DNA of 64,000 bases from Streptomyces corallincola (lineage in GTDB: Bacteria; Actinomycetota; Actinomycetes; Streptomycetales; Streptomycetaceae), in contig NZ_JAHRXF010000029.1 of the NCBI RefSeq assembly GCF_019104725.1, forward strand, positions 1 through 64,000, written 5' to 3'. Position numbers and translations under genes: made by a program. Positions within the stretch are counted from its first letter, which is position 1; the number at the start of each line of letters is the position of its first letter. A model generated the notes under the pieces. The model had not been told where the DNA came from. It worked only from the letters and a program-made list of their open reading frames with translations, and made no database searches. This document shows, piece by piece, positions 1 through 8,219 of the stretch.

Positions 1-10
1 TCCTTTTACA

Positions 11-53
11 GCTCCGGCTCTTGGGCATACAGCCCGAGAGCCGGAGCTTTTTT
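11..53 (+). terminator. Rho-independent terminator of the upstream gene
   Basis: An 11-bp perfect stem (11-21 with 37-47) continues through a G-U pair into a 4-bp inner stem (23-26 with 32-35). Six T residues follow at 48-53. This is a classical intrinsic terminator reading rightwards, so a plus-strand gene ends just outside the window. There is no A-run on the left side, so leftward termination is unlikely. Confidence 0.9.
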
Positions 54-110
54 GCGTTGAGGTAGGGTCGGGGAGCATCGTTGGCTCATTTCCGCACAGG
101 AGGCTTCCGG

Positions 111-719
111 GTGGAGGTCCAGGAGACCCGTGTTCAGACAGAACGGGTGCTCACCATCCCCAACATCCTCAGCATGGCGAGGCTCGTCGGCGTACCCGTC
201 TTCCTCTGGCTGATTCTGCGGCCGGAGTTCGGGGGCCCCAACAGCGACGGCTGGGCGCTGCTCGTCCTGGCCCTGAGCGGGATCAGCGACTATCTCGACG
301 GCAAGCTGGCGCGTCGCTGGAACCAGATCAGCAGCCTCGGGCGATTGCTCGACCCGGCCGCCGACCGGCTCTACGTGCTGTCCACGCTGCTCGGACTCAC
401 CTGGCGGGAGATCCTCCCGCTCTGGCTGACCGCGCTGCTCCTCGCCCGCGAACTGCTGCTGGCCGTGATGGTCGGCATCCTCCGTCGGCACGGCTACCCG
501 CCGCCCCAGGTGAACTTCCTCGGCAAGGCGGCCACGTTCAACCTGATGTACGCCTTCCCGCTGTTGCTGCTCAGCGACGGGCACGGCTGGATCGCGTCAG
601 CCGCCGCGGTTTTCGGATGGGCGTTCGCCGTGTGGGGTACAACCCTCTACTGGTGGGCAGGAGTGCTGTACGTGGTACAGGTCCGCCGCCTGGTTCGAGC
701 GGATGCCACGACCGACTGA
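111..719 (+). CDS. CDP-alcohol phosphatidyltransferase family protein
   Basis: Membrane enzyme that would transfer a phosphatidyl group from CDP-diacylglycerol to an alcohol (phosphatidylglycerolphosphate- or cardiolipin-synthase type). The diagnostic motif D-x2-D-G-x2-A-R-x8-G-x3-D-x3-D is complete, starting with DYLDGKLAR about residue 68, and several hydrophobic helices follow. I chose the GTG at 111 because AGGAGG lies at 98-103 with 7 nt spacing; an in-frame TTG at 81 has no such site. The protein is 202 aa, normal for the family. It precedes the manB-like gene, as in other Streptomyces. The alcohol substrate cannot be told from sequence. Confidence 0.9.
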   Translation: MEVQETRVQTERVLTIPNILSMARLVGVPVFLWLILRPEFGGPNSDGWALLVLALSGISDYLDGKLARRWNQISSLGRLLDPAADRLYVLSTLLGLTWREILPLWLTALLLARELLLAVMVGILRRHGYPPPQVNFLGKAATFNLMYAFPLLLLSDGHGWIASAAAVFGWAFAVWGTTLYWWAGVLYVVQVRRLVRADATTD

Positions 720-841
720 GCTCGTCGAATTGTCCTGACATGCTGCCGGCCCCCAATGGCCCCGTGCGTGAATGTGCGGGAGACTGGAGGCGGGTGAAGT
801 CGGTTAGACCGTCATCTCTTTGGTAGGAGGACGCTTCCGAC

Positions 842-3337
842 ATGAAGGCCGTAGTGATGGCCGGTGGCGAAGGCACTCGTCTTCGTCCGATGACCTCCAG
901 CATGCCCAAGCCGCTCCTTCCGGTCGTGAACCGGCCGATCATGGAGCATGTGCTTCGGCTGCTCAAAAGGCATGGGCTCAACGAGACCGTCGTGACCGTG
1001 CAGTTCCTGGCGTCTCTCGTCAAGAACTACTTCGGTGACGGCGAAGAACTCGGCATGGAGCTGACCTATGCCAATGAGGAGAAGCCACTCGGTACCGCCG
1101 GAAGCGTCAAGAACGCCGAAGAGGCACTGAAGGACGACGCGTTCCTCGTCATTTCCGGCGACGCCCTGACCGACTTCGACCTGACCGACCTCATCAATTT
1201 CCACAAGGAGAAGGGTGCGCTCGTCACGGTCTGTCTGACGCGCGTTCCCAATCCGCTGGAATTCGGCATCACCATTGTCGATGAAGAGGGCAAGGTCGAG
1301 CGCTTCCTGGAGAAGCCGACCTGGGGCCAGGTCTTCTCCGACACCGTCAACACCGGTATCTACGTCATGGAGCCCGAGGTCTTCGACTACGTCGAAGCCG
1401 ATGTGTCCGTGGACTGGTCCGGTGACGTCTTCCCGCAGCTGATGAAGGAAGGCAAGCCGATCTACGGCTATGTCGCCGAGGGCTACTGGGAGGACGTGGG
1501 CACCCACGAGAGCTACGTCAAGGCGCAGGCCGACGTACTCGAAGGCAAGGTCAACGTCGATATCGACGGATTCGAGATCTCGCCGGGCGTCTGGGTGGCC
1601 GAGGGCGCCGAGGTCCACTCCGACGCCGTGCTGCGCGGGCCGCTCTACATCGGTGACTACGCCAAGGTGGAGGCCGGCTCCGAGATCCGCGAGCACACCG
1701 TGGTGGGCTCCAACGTCGTCGTCAAGAGCGGTGCGTTCCTGCACCGGGCCGTGGTGCACGACAACGTCTACGTCGGCCAGCACAGCAATCTGCGCGGCTG
1801 CGTCGTCGGCAAGAACACCGACATCATGCGAGCGGCGAGAATCGAGGACGGCGCGGTCATCGGGGACGAGTGCCTGATCGGCGAGGAGTCGATCGTCCAG
1901 GGCAACGTCCGGGTGTACCCGTTCAAGACGATCGAGGCCGGTGCCTTCGTCAACCAGTCGGTCATCTGGGAGTCCAGAGGCCAGGCGCAGCTGTTCGGGG
2001 CGCGCGGGGTCTCCGGCATCCTGAACGTGGAGATCACCCCCGAGCTGGCCGTCCGGCTGGCGGGCGCGTACGCGACGACGCTGAAGAAGGGATCCACGGT
2101 CACCACCGCCCGTGACCACTCCCGCGGTGCCCGTGCCCTCAAGCGTGCGGTCATCTCCGCGCTCCAGGCGAGCGCGATCGACGTGCGGGATTTGGAGAAC
2201 GTGCCGCTTCCCGTGGCCCGGCAGCAGACCGGGCGGGGCAGTGCCGGTGGCATCATGATCCGGACCTCGCCCGGTGTGCCCGACTCGGTGGACATCATGT
2301 TCTTCGACGGGCAGGGCGCGGACCTCTCCCAGGGCGGCCAGCGGAAACTGGACCGGGTCTTCGCCCGCCAGGAGTACCGGCGCGCGTTCCCCGGTGAGAT
2401 CGGTGACCTGTACTTCCCGGCCAGCGTGTTCGACTCGTACACCGGGTCGCTGCTGCGGAACGTGGACACGGCCGGGATCGCGGACTCGGGGCTGAAGGTC
2501 GTGGTGGACGCCTCCAACGGCAGTGCCGGACTCGTACTGCCCAGCCTCCTCGGCAAGCTCGGGGTGGACTCGCTGACCATCAACCCCGGTCTGGACGAGG
2601 CGCGGCCGACCGAGACCGGCGACATGCGCCGCAAGGGCCTGGTGCGGCTCGGGGAGATAGTGGCGTCGTCCGGTGCGGCGTTCGGCGTGCGGTTCGACCC
2701 GGTCGGCGAGCGGCTGTCCCTCGTGGACGAGAAGGGCCGGATCATCGAGGACGACCGGGCGCTGCTGGTCATGCTCGATCTGGTCGCCGCCGAGCGGCGC
2801 AGCGGCCGGGTGGCGCTTCCGGTGACCACGACCCGTATCGCGGAGCAGGTGGCCGCGTACCACGGGACGCAGGTCGAGTGGACGACCACGTCGCCCGACG
2901 ACCTCACCCGCGTCGGCCGTGAAGAGGGCACCATCTTCGGCGGCGACGGCATGGGCGGGTTCATCGTCCCCGAGTTCAGCAGTGTCTACGACGGCACGGC
3001 CGCGTTCGTACGGCTGATCGGGCTCGTGGCGCGGACGCAGCTCACGCTGAGCCAGATCGACGCCCGTATCCCGCGCGCCCACGTGCTCAAGCGGGACCTG
3101 GCCACGCCGTGGGCGGTCAAGGGGCTGGTGATGCGCCGGGTCGTGGAGGCGGCCGGTGACCGGTTCGTGGACACCACGGACGGGGTGCGGGTCGTGGAGA
3201 GCGACGGGCGCTGGGTCATGGTGCTGCCGGACCCGGCGGAGGCCGTCACCCATCTGTGGGCCGAGGGCCCCGACGACGCTTCGGCGCAGGCCCTGCTGGA
3301 CGAGTGGTCGGCCGTCGTGGACAGCGCGGGCCGGTAG
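842..3337 (+). CDS. Sugar nucleotidyltransferase fused to phosphomannomutase-like domain
   Basis: An 831-aa fusion. Residues 1-240 are a nucleotidyltransferase with the signature GGEGTRLRP at 8-16 and a PKPLLPV lysine motif. Residues 250-370 are hexapeptide repeats of a left-handed beta-helix. From about 385 the protein resembles phosphohexomutases. It is commonly annotated as mannose-1-phosphate guanylyltransferase, which would supply GDP-mannose for envelope glycans. The mutase part looks degenerate: Ser476 is kept in RTSPG, but the usual HNP after it is lost, and the metal loop reads DPVGER (619-624) instead of DPDADR. The first domain is probably the active one. AGGAGG lies at 825-830, 11 nt before the start. 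Confidence 0.85.
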   Translation: MKAVVMAGGEGTRLRPMTSSMPKPLLPVVNRPIMEHVLRLLKRHGLNETVVTVQFLASLVKNYFGDGEELGMELTYANEEKPLGTAGSVKNAEEALKDDAFLVISGDALTDFDLTDLINFHKEKGALVTVCLTRVPNPLEFGITIVDEEGKVERFLEKPTWGQVFSDTVNTGIYVMEPEVFDYVEADVSVDWSGDVFPQLMKEGKPIYGYVAEGYWEDVGTHESYVKAQADVLEGKVNVDIDGFEISPGVWVAEGAEVHSDAVLRGPLYIGDYAKVEAGSEIREHTVVGSNVVVKSGAFLHRAVVHDNVYVGQHSNLRGCVVGKNTDIMRAARIEDGAVIGDECLIGEESIVQGNVRVYPFKTIEAGAFVNQSVIWESRGQAQLFGARGVSGILNVEITPELAVRLAGAYATTLKKGSTVTTARDHSRGARALKRAVISALQASAIDVRDLENVPLPVARQQTGRGSAGGIMIRTSPGVPDSVDIMFFDGQGADLSQGGQRKLDRVFARQEYRRAFPGEIGDLYFPASVFDSYTGSLLRNVDTAGIADSGLKVVVDASNGSAGLVLPSLLGKLGVDSLTINPGLDEARPTETGDMRRKGLVRLGEIVASSGAAFGVRFDPVGERLSLVDEKGRIIEDDRALLVMLDLVAAERRSGRVALPVTTTRIAEQVAAYHGTQVEWTTTSPDDLTRVGREEGTIFGGDGMGGFIVPEFSSVYDGTAAFVRLIGLVARTQLTLSQIDARIPRAHVLKRDLATPWAVKGLVMRRVVEAAGDRFVDTTDGVRVVESDGRWVMVLPDPAEAVTHLWAEGPDDASAQALLDEWSAVVDSAGR

Positions 3338-3435
3338 CGAGTCCGTCGTCCGGACCGGTCTCCTCGCGGGGGCCGGTCCGGCACGCTGGTGGGGCCGTTC
3401 GGAGCAATCGCGCACGGCGTGCGACGATGTGCGGC

Positions 3436-4347
3436 ATGCCGCAGCAGCCCCCCGTTCGGAGCAGCCCCCGCGGGGCGCCGCGTCCGGACGCCTCCATGTC
3501 GTTGATCACCAATGTCATGGACCACAGCCTCGACGACGGTTACGCCGAGGCCGCCACCCGCAAGCGTGCCGCCGGTGGCACGGGCGGGCTGCCGAACACA
3601 CTGCGCGCGAGGCTGGTGCTGGCGGGCGGGCTCGTCCTCGCCGCGCTGGTCGTCACCCTGGGGGCGGCGCAGACGCATGTCGCGGCGCCCGTCGTGGCCA
3701 AGGAGCGCCAGGAGCTGATCGACCGCATCGACCGCGAGACCAAGGACGCCGACCGGTTGCAGGGCGACGTCGATGCGCTGCGCGACGACGTGGGGGAGCG
3801 GCAGCGGGTCGCGCTGCGGGAGAGCGGTGGCAGCGCCGGGGCCGATCTGGTGGGGATGCTGTCGGGCGCAACCGCGGTGCACGGTCCTGGCGTCAAGCTG
3901 GTGGTGGACGACGCCAAGGAGGCCGACTCCGGTGACGGCGGCACCAATCCGCGGCAGACCGCGGACTTCTCCGACACCGGGCGGCTGCGTGACCGGGACC
4001 TTCAGCGGGTGGTCAACGGGCTGTGGGCGTCGGGCGCGGAGGCGGTGTCCGTCAACGGGCAGCGGCTGACCGCCCTGTCGGCGATCCGGGCCGCCGGTGA
4101 CGCGATACTGGTGGACAACAAGCCGCTGGTGCCGCCGTACACGGTGCTCGCGGTGGGGGACGGACAGCGGCTCGCCACGCGGTTCCAGGACGGTGCGGAC
4201 GGGCTGTATCTGCACGCGCTGGAGCAGAACTTCGGCATCCGCGCCACCATCTCCGCCGAGGGCGACGTCCGGTTGCCCGCCGCACCGAGTGTGATCGTAC
4301 GAACAGCACAGCCGAGCACCGAGAAGACTGAGAAGGGCACATCGTGA
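3436..4347 (+). CDS. DUF881 family membrane-anchored protein (first copy)
   Basis: A 303-aa protein with a short cytoplasmic N-terminus, one membrane helix around residue 60-80 (rich in L, V, A), a charged coiled-coil-like stretch at about 90-125, then the extracytoplasmic DUF881 domain. The family function is unproven; it clusters with cell-division and envelope genes in actinobacteria. No ribosome site is visible. A GACGAT hexamer at 3423-3428 lies 7 nt before the ATG, so a leaderless start is likely; an in-frame ATG at 3427 is the alternative. It overlaps the next gene by 4 nt (GTGA). Confidence 0.85.
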   Translation: MPQQPPVRSSPRGAPRPDASMSLITNVMDHSLDDGYAEAATRKRAAGGTGGLPNTLRARLVLAGGLVLAALVVTLGAAQTHVAAPVVAKERQELIDRIDRETKDADRLQGDVDALRDDVGERQRVALRESGGSAGADLVGMLSGATAVHGPGVKLVVDDAKEADSGDGGTNPRQTADFSDTGRLRDRDLQRVVNGLWASGAEAVSVNGQRLTALSAIRAAGDAILVDNKPLVPPYTVLAVGDGQRLATRFQDGADGLYLHALEQNFGIRATISAEGDVRLPAAPSVIVRTAQPSTEKTEKGTS

Positions 4348-4676
4348 TCGCCGTACTGGGCCTCGTCGTAGGAGTCGTGGCCGGCCTGTTGGTCCGCCCC
4401 GAGATTCCGGCGGTCATGGAGCAGTATCTTCCGATCGCCGTCGTGGCCGCGCTGGACGCGGTGTTCGGCGGTCTGCGGGCCATGCTGGACGGCATCTTCG
4501 ACGACAAGGTCTTCGTGGTGTCGTTCCTGTGCAATGTCGTCGTGGCCGCGCTGATCGTGTTCCTCGGTGACGAGCTGGGCGTGGGTGCCCAGTTGTCCAC
4601 CGGGGTGGTGGTCGTCCTCGGTATCCGTATCTTCTCCAACGCCGCGGCGATCCGGCGGCACGTGTTCCGGGCGTGA
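4344..4676 (+). CDS. sbp: Small basic family protein (DUF1290)
   Basis: A 110-aa membrane protein with three or four hydrophobic segments separated by short loops. It matches the Sbp/DUF1290 family by size, hydrophobic pattern and position between two DUF881 genes. The family was named from Gram-positive division gene clusters; its molecular role is not known. The GTG start overlaps the previous stop by 4 nt and its own stop overlaps the next GTG by 4 nt, so the three genes are almost surely translationally coupled. Confidence 0.88.
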   Translation: MIAVLGLVVGVVAGLLVRPEIPAVMEQYLPIAVVAALDAVFGGLRAMLDGIFDDKVFVVSFLCNVVVAALIVFLGDELGVGAQLSTGVVVVLGIRIFSNAAAIRRHVFRA

Positions 4677-5524
4677 CGGGGATGAGCGACGAGCAGGAGC
4701 GGCCGGAGCACCGGCTGCGCAGGGAGCTTCCCGCCGAGGTGCCCGCGTCCGAGCCGGAGTACGGGGGTGCCCCGGAGCCCAAGGAGAGCGCGGAGCCGCA
4801 GGTCACCGGGCGGCAGCGGCTGTGGGCCGGATTGTGGCCGCCGCGTCTGAGTCGGGCCCAACTGATTGTGGCCGTGCTGCTGTTCGGCCTGGGTTTCGGG
4901 CTGGCGGTGCAGGTGGCGTCGAACAGCGACAGCGGCAACGTGCTGCGCGGCGCCCGCCAGGAGGATCTTGTACGCATCCTCGATGAACTCGACGACCGCA
5001 CCCAACGTCTTGAGGACGAGAAGCAGGGGCTGGAGAAGCAGCGGGAGGAGTTGCAGAGCAGTTCCGACCAGGCGGCGGAGGCCCGCAAGCAGACCGAGGA
5101 GAAGGAACGGCAACTCGGCATCCTGGCGGGCACGGTGGCCGCGCAGGGTCCCGGTATCACCATGACGATCGAGGACCCGAAGGGCGCGGTGAAGGCGGAC
5201 ATGCTGCTCAACGCGATCCAGGAGTTGCGCGCGGCCGGTGCCGAGGCGATTCAGGTCGATCAGGTCCGGGTGGTGGCGAGCAGTTACCTGTCCGACACGG
5301 ACAAGGGTGTCACGATCGACGGGAACAAGATCAACACCCCTTATCGTTTCAAGGTCATCGGCAAGCCGCAGGATCTGGAACCGGCTCTGAACATTCCGGG
5401 AGGAGTGGTGCAGACGTTGGAGAAGGAGCAGGCCACGGTGACGGTGGACCGGGCGGACAAGATCGTCGTGGACGCCTTGCGACAGGCGAAGCAGCCTGAC
5501 TACGCTCGGTCGTCGGCCCGGTGA
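4673..5524 (+). CDS. DUF881 family membrane-anchored protein (second copy)
   Basis: A 283-aa protein with an acidic N-terminal tail of about 60 residues, one membrane helix near 65-85, a strongly predicted coiled coil at about 100-150 (repeating E, K, Q, L) and a C-terminal DUF881 domain. It is paralogous to the gene two positions upstream; the pair flanks sbp. The GTG at 4673 is chosen for the GTGA overlap with sbp; the ATG at 4682 is possible. A role with FtsR and the FHA protein in growth or division is inferred only from the conserved neighbourhood. Confidence 0.85.
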   Translation: MTGMSDEQERPEHRLRRELPAEVPASEPEYGGAPEPKESAEPQVTGRQRLWAGLWPPRLSRAQLIVAVLLFGLGFGLAVQVASNSDSGNVLRGARQEDLVRILDELDDRTQRLEDEKQGLEKQREELQSSSDQAAEARKQTEEKERQLGILAGTVAAQGPGITMTIEDPKGAVKADMLLNAIQELRAAGAEAIQVDQVRVVASSYLSDTDKGVTIDGNKINTPYRFKVIGKPQDLEPALNIPGGVVQTLEKEQATVTVDRADKIVVDALRQAKQPDYARSSAR

Positions 5525-5714
5525 ACCGACGGTGCATGCGGGTCGTCCGGCAGGGGCATGAGGTTGCGGGGGGTCGGCGCACCGAAGGGGTGGTGCGTGA
5601 TGGAAACTGTCTGGTGGCCACGGACGTTGTGAAGGTGTCCGGGTCGGCCGGTGTAGGCATTCAGGGTTCGTCCTGCCCCACGGGCGGGTCTGTTTCGGTC
5701 AAGGGGAATCGCCC

Positions 5715-6539
5715 GTGAAGTTGTTTGCGAAGTTGTTCGGCAAGAGCGCGCGAGACGGCGGCGAGAACACGGCGGCCCGTCATCGCGCGGAGCCAGACGC
5801 GGAGGGGACGCGTCCCCTGTTCCGGGACCAGGTGGCTGGTCCGGGCGGTGACATTCCCGGGAATCCGGGCGGGGCGTCGGTTGACCCTGCTCAGTCCGGC
5901 GGCATAGGTTTCGGGCAAGCCTCAAGTGCGGGTGGAGGGTTCGCCTCCGACCCCTATGCGTCGAACGCTCCCGCGGGGCAGCCGCGGCAGGAGGAACCGT
6001 CCATGTCGGTCCTGGTGTGTACGAGGTGCGGCAACCGGAACGCGCAGAACGCCCGTTTCTGTTCCAACTGCGGTGCGCCGCTGCGTCCCGGAGTGGCGCC
6101 GGAGCGCGCGTCGGAGACGACGTCCACGATCTCCATCTCGGGTCTTGAGGCGTACGACAGCGAGATGACCGGGCAGACGCAGGTGCCCGCGCTGTCGCCC
6201 GAGGCGCAGGCGGCGGTCGATGCGCTGCCGATGGGGTCCGCCCTGCTGGTGGTGCGGCGCGGTCCGAACTCGGGCAGCCGCTTCCTGCTGGACAGCGACC
6301 TGACCACGGCGGGCCGTCACCCGCAGAGCGACATCTTCCTGGACGACGTGACGGTCTCCCGCAGTCATGTGGAGTTCCGCCGCTCGCCCGAGGGCGCGTT
6401 CACGGTCGCCGACGTCGGCAGCCTCAACGGCACCTATGTCAACCGCGAGAGCATCGACCAGGTCCCGCTCGCCAACGGCGACGAGGTCCAGATCGGCAAG
6501 TACCGGCTCGTTTTCTACGCGAGTCGGCAGGGCATCTGA
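5715..6539 (+). CDS. GarA-like FHA-domain protein with zinc ribbon
   Basis: A 274-aa signalling protein. Residues 1-96 are a low-complexity Gly/Pro/Asp tail starting MKLFAKLFGK. A zinc ribbon CTRC...CSNC spans 102-119. The motif ETTS at 134-137 matches the phosphorylated site of mycobacterial GarA. The FHA domain at about 175-268 has the G-R...S-R-S-H...N-G-T phosphothreonine-binding signature. In mycobacteria GarA controls 2-oxoglutarate metabolism after phosphorylation by PknB/PknG; the same role here is inference. GGGGA lies before the GTG. A second in-frame ATG at 6003 has a near-ideal AGGAGG (5989-5994), which would yield a 178-aa form without the tail. Confidence 0.9.
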   Translation: MKLFAKLFGKSARDGGENTAARHRAEPDAEGTRPLFRDQVAGPGGDIPGNPGGASVDPAQSGGIGFGQASSAGGGFASDPYASNAPAGQPRQEEPSMSVLVCTRCGNRNAQNARFCSNCGAPLRPGVAPERASETTSTISISGLEAYDSEMTGQTQVPALSPEAQAAVDALPMGSALLVVRRGPNSGSRFLLDSDLTTAGRHPQSDIFLDDVTVSRSHVEFRRSPEGAFTVADVGSLNGTYVNRESIDQVPLANGDEVQIGKYRLVFYASRQGI

Positions 6540-6583
6540 CCGACCCCCCGGGCGCCGTCCGGGGGGACCCTTAGGGAAGGTCC

Positions 6584-7321
6584 ATGCTTCACACACCGAA
6601 CGGCGGTGCCCGCGGCGGCATCGCCGGCACGGACAGCGGCCTGCTGAGCATCGGCGCGGTGCTCGGCGCGCTGCGTGACGAGTTTCCCGAGGTCACGGTC
6701 TCCAAGATCCGGTTCCTGGAGTCCGAGGGCCTCGTCGAGCCGCGGCGGACCCCGGCGGGGTACCGCAAGTTCAGCCCCGGCGACGTGGAGCGCCTGGCCC
6801 ACGTACTCCGGATGCAGCGCGACCACTATCTGCCGCTCAAGGTGATCCGGGAGCACCTGGACGCGATGGAGCGCGGCGAGGCCGTACCCCTGCCGGTGGT
6901 CGGACGGCAGCGCAGCGGCGAGGAAGCGCCCGAGTCGCCCGAACGGCCGACCGTGGCCCGGATCGGCCGGGACGCGCTGCTCGCGGCGGCCGGCATCACC
7001 GAGGCCGACCTCACCGAATGGGAGTCGTACGGCCTGCTCACCGCGCAGGCGGACGGCGCGTACGACGCCGAGGCGGTCACCGTGGCGGGACTCGTCGGCG
7101 AACTGGGCCGGTTCGGCATCGAACCGCGCCATCTGCGCCTCATGAAGGCGGCGGCGGACCGGGAGGCCGGTCTCGTGGACCAGGTGGTCGCCCCGCTGAA
7201 GATGCACCGCAACCCGCAGACCCGCGCCCACGCGGAGGCCCGCGCGCGCGAGCTGGCGGCGCTCACGGTGAAGCTGCACACCGCGCTGGTGCAGGTCGCT
7301 CTCGGCGTCCGGCTGCCCTGA
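6584..7321 (+). CDS. ftsR: MerR-family regulator FtsR
   Basis: A 245-aa regulator with an N-terminal MerR winged helix at about 20-90 (LLSIGAVLGAL, KIRFLESEGLV, KFSPGDVERL). Next to the FHA gene it corresponds to FtsR, shown in Corynebacterium to activate ftsZ. The C-terminal half probably carries a second winged-helix-like unit. AGGGAAGG at 6573-6580 sits just before the ATG. The order FHA - ftsR - bifunctional nuclease - merR is a conserved actinobacterial block and is the main ground for the name. Binding to ftsZ in this strain is inferred. Confidence 0.85.
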   Translation: MLHTPNGGARGGIAGTDSGLLSIGAVLGALRDEFPEVTVSKIRFLESEGLVEPRRTPAGYRKFSPGDVERLAHVLRMQRDHYLPLKVIREHLDAMERGEAVPLPVVGRQRSGEEAPESPERPTVARIGRDALLAAAGITEADLTEWESYGLLTAQADGAYDAEAVTVAGLVGELGRFGIEPRHLRLMKAAADREAGLVDQVVAPLKMHRNPQTRAHAEARARELAALTVKLHTALVQVALGVRLP

Positions 7322-7417
7322 ACGGCGGCTCGGCCGGGGCTCGGGCACGGTCTCCGATCGGTCGCCTGTTGAGGGCCCGACTACCCAAACGTCCCGAGCA
7401 CGGCCTAGGGTTGCTGT

Positions 7418-7891
7418 GTGAACGAGCTCGATGTCGTAGGTGTCCGGGTCGAAATGCCCTCCAACCAACCGATCGTGCTCCTGCGCGAAGTGGGGGGCGA
7501 CCGCTACCTCCCCATCTGGATCGGGCCGGGGGAGGCGACCGCGATCGCCTTCGCCCAGCAGGGCATGGCCCCCGCGCGACCGCTGACCCACGACCTGTTC
7601 AAGGACGTGCTGGAGGCCGTCGGCCAGGAGCTGACCGAGGTACGCATCACGGACCTGCGTGAGGGCGTCTTCTACGCGGAGCTGGTCTTCGCCAGCGGAG
7701 TCGAGGTGAGCGCCCGGCCGTCCGACGCCATAGCGCTCGCCCTGCGCACCGGGACGCCGATCTACGGCAGCGACACGGTGCTGGACGACGCGGGTATCGC
7801 CATCCCGGACGAGCAGGAGGACGAGGTCGAGAAGTTCCGCGAGTTCCTCGACCAGATCTCGCCCGAGGACTTCGGCACCAGCAACCAGTGA
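7418..7891 (+). CDS. Bifunctional nuclease family protein (DUF151)
   Basis: A 157-aa protein with the DUF151 fold, including P-I-W-I-G near residue 31 and a conserved R-P-S-D-A-I-A-L-A motif near 100. Plant members degrade RNA and DNA; the bacterial role is little known. The C-terminus is acidic (D/E-rich). No ribosome site is visible, but TAGGGT at 7406-7411 lies 6 nt before the GTG, the pattern of a leaderless transcript. It therefore probably has its own promoter although it follows ftsR. Confidence 0.87.
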   Translation: MNELDVVGVRVEMPSNQPIVLLREVGGDRYLPIWIGPGEATAIAFAQQGMAPARPLTHDLFKDVLEAVGQELTEVRITDLREGVFYAELVFASGVEVSARPSDAIALALRTGTPIYGSDTVLDDAGIAIPDEQEDEVEKFREFLDQISPEDFGTSNQ

Positions 7892-8160
7892 GCGGTACCG
7901 GTGGGCGGCGACCGGTGAGGGGCGCTCGGCGGGCGGACGATCGGTGAGCGGGCGGGCCCTCGGGCCCGCTTCCGCCGTCCGGGCCGCTTCCCGGCCGCCC
8001 GCACGGGGTAGACGCGGGAGGGACGGATGGCAATTGCCGGTGTCCCGTGAGAGCGTCCTACGGCCCTCCACGCGCGCATTCGGCTAGCCTTTCCCCGCGG
8101 TGGGGCACGGGAAACCACTCCTTGGGTGAATGTCACTCGGCGTGCCGAGTGTGGCGATCG

Positions 8161-8189
8161 TTGACGCACCCCTGGTGACTGCCTACCGT
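8161..8189 (+). promoter_or_regulatory. Sigma-70 (HrdB)-type promoter of the second merR gene
   Basis: TTGACG at 8161-8166, a 17-nt spacer and TACCGT at 8184-8189 give a good vegetative promoter. Transcription would begin near 8196, upstream of the start chosen at 8220 and downstream of the longer in-frame ATG at 8130. This makes the shorter protein more likely. Confidence 0.6.
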
Positions 8190-8219
8190 CGAGAAGGCAG
8201 GTCAAGGACGGAGGTCGGC

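Noticed and set aside
812..3415. Very long minus-strand frame opposite the manB-like gene
   Set aside because: A shadow of the GC-rich codon pattern; its product is His/Arg/Asp-rich with no domain. The plus-strand gene has clear motifs.
5521..5718. A 65-codon frame that starts in a GTGA overlap with the DUF881 stop and ends in a GTGA overlap with the FHA start
   Set aside because: Only about 74 % of its codons end in G or C, well below neighbours, and it has no recognisable protein features. The double overlap is striking but probably chance; conservation in relatives would be needed.
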